The position numbers and the translations under genes were made by a program. Below, piece by piece: positions 31,290-33,502 of a stretch of 33,502 nucleotides of DNA. Source of the stretch: Deltaproteobacteria bacterium. GTDB taxonomy: Bacteria > SAR324 > NAC60-12. The stretch's first letter is position 1; every line of letters begins with the position of its first letter. The notes beneath the pieces were generated by a model. That model saw only the letters and a list, made by a program, of their open reading frames with translations. It was not told the origin of the DNA and ran no database searches. The stretch lies in contig NYXK01000044.1 in NCBI GenBank assembly GCA_002685535.1, positions 1 to 33,502 on the forward strand. The letters are read 5' to 3'.

Positions 31290-31480
31290 TCTTAATAATA
31301 ATTAATATGTAGCCGAAGTTTTTGATTTAGGTACTGATTTATGATCTTAGTTTGGTTGTTGGTTTAAACGTGGTAAGTAGTGGAAAGTTTTATCTTAATG
31401 CTAAGGATATAGCAAAACTTTTTTTAAAATGAGGAAATGAATTGCGGGCCTTGGTCTAACATAATGAACTTTAATGAGTT
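31290..31480 (-). pseudogene. Gypsy integrase core fragment
   Basis: The minus-strand frame reads NNSLKFIMLDQGPQFISSF, a stop, KKFCYILSIKIKLSTTYHV, a stop, then TNNQTKIINQYL. This matches the family sequence around the second catalytic Asp (SDRGPQF) and the AYHPQTDGQTERxNQ motif. The second Asp is kept (GAC at 31456-31454), but PQTDGQTE has decayed to V-stop-TNNQTK. Confidence 0.75.
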
Positions 31481-32780
31481 ATTAAATCTTTAGCAATTTA
31501 AAATAAAGAGTCAAGCTAAGTCTTATGCAATGCAAGTAAAGTAATAAAAGATGGAAGTTGCTTTCTTAAAAAAGTAATTCATTATAACAAAAATTAAATT
31601 AAAGTTGAATTTATTTTTTGGCGTACTTTTAAAGTTTATTATTAAGTATTGCTAAAGCCAATTAGAGATAAGTAACAGGTGTAAGTATTTAAGTGTCTTC
31701 TCTTGCCAATAGTTTGCTTTGTTATAAGCTAAATAATTGGAAATAAATTTAGCGATGTTTTTTAACATTTTTAATTAATAATATTTTATTTGTAATAATT
31801 TAAAAGTCTTAAACTTTTCTTAAATAAATTGTTAATATTTGGTTATGCATATGTTGAATTAATCAAGCTTGAAAGGAATTCACATTAGGCATTCAAAGTC
31901 TTCCCTTATATAAAAGTAATTCGTTTTTATGCAAAGTATATTATAAATCTAATTTTTATAATTCCCGGCGTTAAGTTATAAAGGCGTCATGAATTTTATT
32001 AACGTAAACTAACTTGATAATAAGGTTTGTTTCATTGTTTACGTTAATTTGGATAAAAGCTAAAGTGCAAATGTTAGGTAGCTATTTTAATTTTTGAAGG
32101 ATGCGAGGGTTAATTTGATTCGGGTGAATTAAAATGCGAGTTTATAACTTGTCCTTAAATTTGATCTGCTTTTTAACATCTTATTCTTAGCAAGATAACG
32201 CATTTGCTATTACGTTTTAATTTCCTAATTAATACATAATTATAAAGTAGAAATTAAATAAGATTTTAAATTATTTTGCTTATTAACTTGTTAGCTTTTT
32301 AATAATTTTAAAGTACTTTAATGTTTTATAATTTAAAAAGACTTGAAAGCGTTGGTAGCCTTCTTGCAAAATTAATTCTATGTGCTAATAAGTTAGCAAT
32401 TTCATAATTGCTAGTATCTTTTTATTATAAATGTTATAATTTAATTTTGCTAAGGCTATAACTTTAGATAAGAAAGTAATTAAGTATTAATATTTTTTAT
32501 GCTTTTAAAAGAGGATCCTTAAAATAATTCCATTAGATGTGTTAATCTTTATATAAGTTTTTAAGGCAGCGTTATAATGCTTAAGATATGCTGGGGCGAG
32601 AATAGTTATTTTAAGCTCCTCGAAGGCTTTCATATGAGGGGGGGTCATATCGAAAGGGATAGACGGCTTGATAAGTTTAACGAGGGGCTTAAAGATCTTC
32701 TCATAATTAAAAATAAATTTCCGATAAAAATTGTAAAAGCTTAAGAAGAATTGAATTCCCTTTATTATCGATAGGGGTTT

Positions 32781-33345
32781 CTAATTGCAAATACATTTGA
32801 TAACCGTAAGATTAATCTTAATCCCTTTTATTATAATAAAAAACCTTAAGAATTTGATTTTCTTAATATGAAACTTACTTTTGCAAATATTTGTAAGGAG
32901 GTTATATTCTTGTAAGCATGCTAATGCTTTTTTAACATAAACTTTGTGTTTTAAAAAGTTATTAAAATACATGATAATATTGTTTAAGTAAGTTATATAA
33001 AATACATTTAAGTAATCAAATAACATGTTATTCATATGCTATTAAAAGGTAATTAGGTTATTAGTAAATTCAAAAGGTATCACTTTGCACTTGTAATTGC
33101 TGTATTAGGTGCAAAATATTATGTATTCCTTTAAAGCAAGATTTATGCGAATGCAATGAAATGTATTTTAGATATTAATTTTTGTAAAGACCTTAACTTA
33201 TTTTAGCTATGCAAATAACTCGTTAATTAAGGGAAGCGAATATTGGTCCTTTCAAGTAATCTCATTTAACTTTTAGTAATTGATGTAAAAACGGAAGCCA
33301 CCATTTGCCTTTTTAATAAACAAGGTAAGGCATACAAAAGAAGCA
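32781..33345 (-). pseudogene. Gypsy reverse transcriptase domain, active site mutated
   Basis: Minus-strand readings cover RT motifs from the KKxGGxRFCVDYRxLN region to the end of the palm. The family's FCVDYRKLN reads FYINY-stop-KLN, KLDIRQAFH reads KINI-stop-NTFH, and YLDD reads YLNN at codons 32990-32979. The longest uninterrupted piece is 84 codons (33035-32781), ending near LTVIKCICN. Loss of both palm Asp residues and several stops rule out activity. Confidence 0.85.
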
Positions 33346-33502
33346 TAACTTAATATAATAAACCCCTTGTTAAAGTTTTCTTTTAAGTACTTCTTTATAA
33401 CCTAAAGCTTTACTTTATTTTATTAATATAAAAGTTTGTAGTTATAATTGATATCTTTTTTTAACTTAATTTTATGATTTAATTTAAATATTAAGTTTAA
33501 AA

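Larger units (their letters stand above)
30173..33502 (-). mobile_element. Ty3/gypsy LTR retrotransposon, 3' part, RIP-degraded (5' part outside the window)
   Basis: Read on the minus strand the order is reverse transcriptase (about 33345-32781), RNase H (about 32760-32500), integrase (about 31480-31290), polypurine tract, LTR. The RT-RNaseH-IN order defines Ty3/gypsy rather than copia. RT pieces: FIKKANGGFRFYINY, YSLPLINELFA, MNNMLFDYL and TYLNNIIMY (family YLDDILIY). RNase H pieces: FFLSFYNFYRKFIFNYEKI, KAFEELKITILAPA and INTSNG (family TDASDG). Integrase pieces: LDQGPQFISSF and IKIKLSTTYH. Extreme AT bias, dense stops and Asp-to-Asn changes at catalytic sites mark it as inactivated, most simply by RIP. 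Gag and protease are not visible and would lie beyond 33502. Confidence 0.85.

Noticed and set aside
1..33502. CRISPR arrays, bacterial operons, rRNA or tRNA genes
   Set aside because: Splice sites and gene families show a fungal nuclear genome; no regularly spaced repeats or convincing tRNA cloverleaf or rRNA segments were seen by eye.

Overview
The window is nuclear DNA of a filamentous ascomycete (Pezizomycotina type). The evidence is short 40-190 nt GT-AG introns with CTRAY-like branch sites, a CYP52-like P450, 14- and 12-helix MFS exporters, AsaB/GA4-desaturase-like oxygenases, a fungal CWEHGCNG-type zinc-finger protein, and heavily decayed transposons whose stop codons look like repeat-induced point mutation (RIP, C to T). 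The species cannot be named from the sequence. All exon coordinates come from reading frames, splice consensus and family motifs; nothing was aligned by computer.

Left half (1 to about 17.3 kb): gene-rich, normal composition. In order: 3' end of an acyl-CoA-binding protein (+); CYP52-like fatty-acid/alkane hydroxylase (-); DHA2-type MFS transporter broken by one in-frame TAG (+); two divergently transcribed AsaB/CmcJ-type iron oxygenase paralogues, both 294 codons (- and +); a 167-bp MITE-like inverted-repeat element; a zinc-finger protein of CWEHGCNG type (-); a DHA1/QDR-type MFS transporter (+); a short-chain dehydrogenase (+); and a non-mitochondrial citrate synthase-like enzyme (+). Hydroxylase, oxygenases, exporters, a regulator, an SDR and a citrate synthase-like enzyme side by side look like part of a secondary-metabolite cluster, possibly of the alkylcitrate kind. 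No polyketide synthase, fatty acid synthase or NRPS core is in the window, so this remains a hypothesis.

Middle (18.2 to 22.8 kb): a truncated hAT transposon relic with CAACTG-rich subterminal repeats, then an apparently intact two-exon gene encoding an N-terminal Myb/SANT-like domain and two tandem GATA-type zinc fingers.

Right part (22.8 kb to end): increasingly AT-rich and gene-dead. Four RIP-like relics can be read through their stops: an unrecognised two-exon gene (-), a fungal coiled-coil family gene (+), the C-terminal third of a DUF3435-type protein (the superfamily that contains Starship captain recombinases) (+), and an NmrA-like NAD(P)-binding protein (+). The last 3.3 kb is the 3' part of a Ty3/gypsy retrotransposon on the minus strand (RT, RNase H, integrase, polypurine tract, 242-bp LTR) with catalytic Asp codons mutated to Asn. 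The window therefore crosses from a metabolic gene island into a RIP-degraded repeat compartment.
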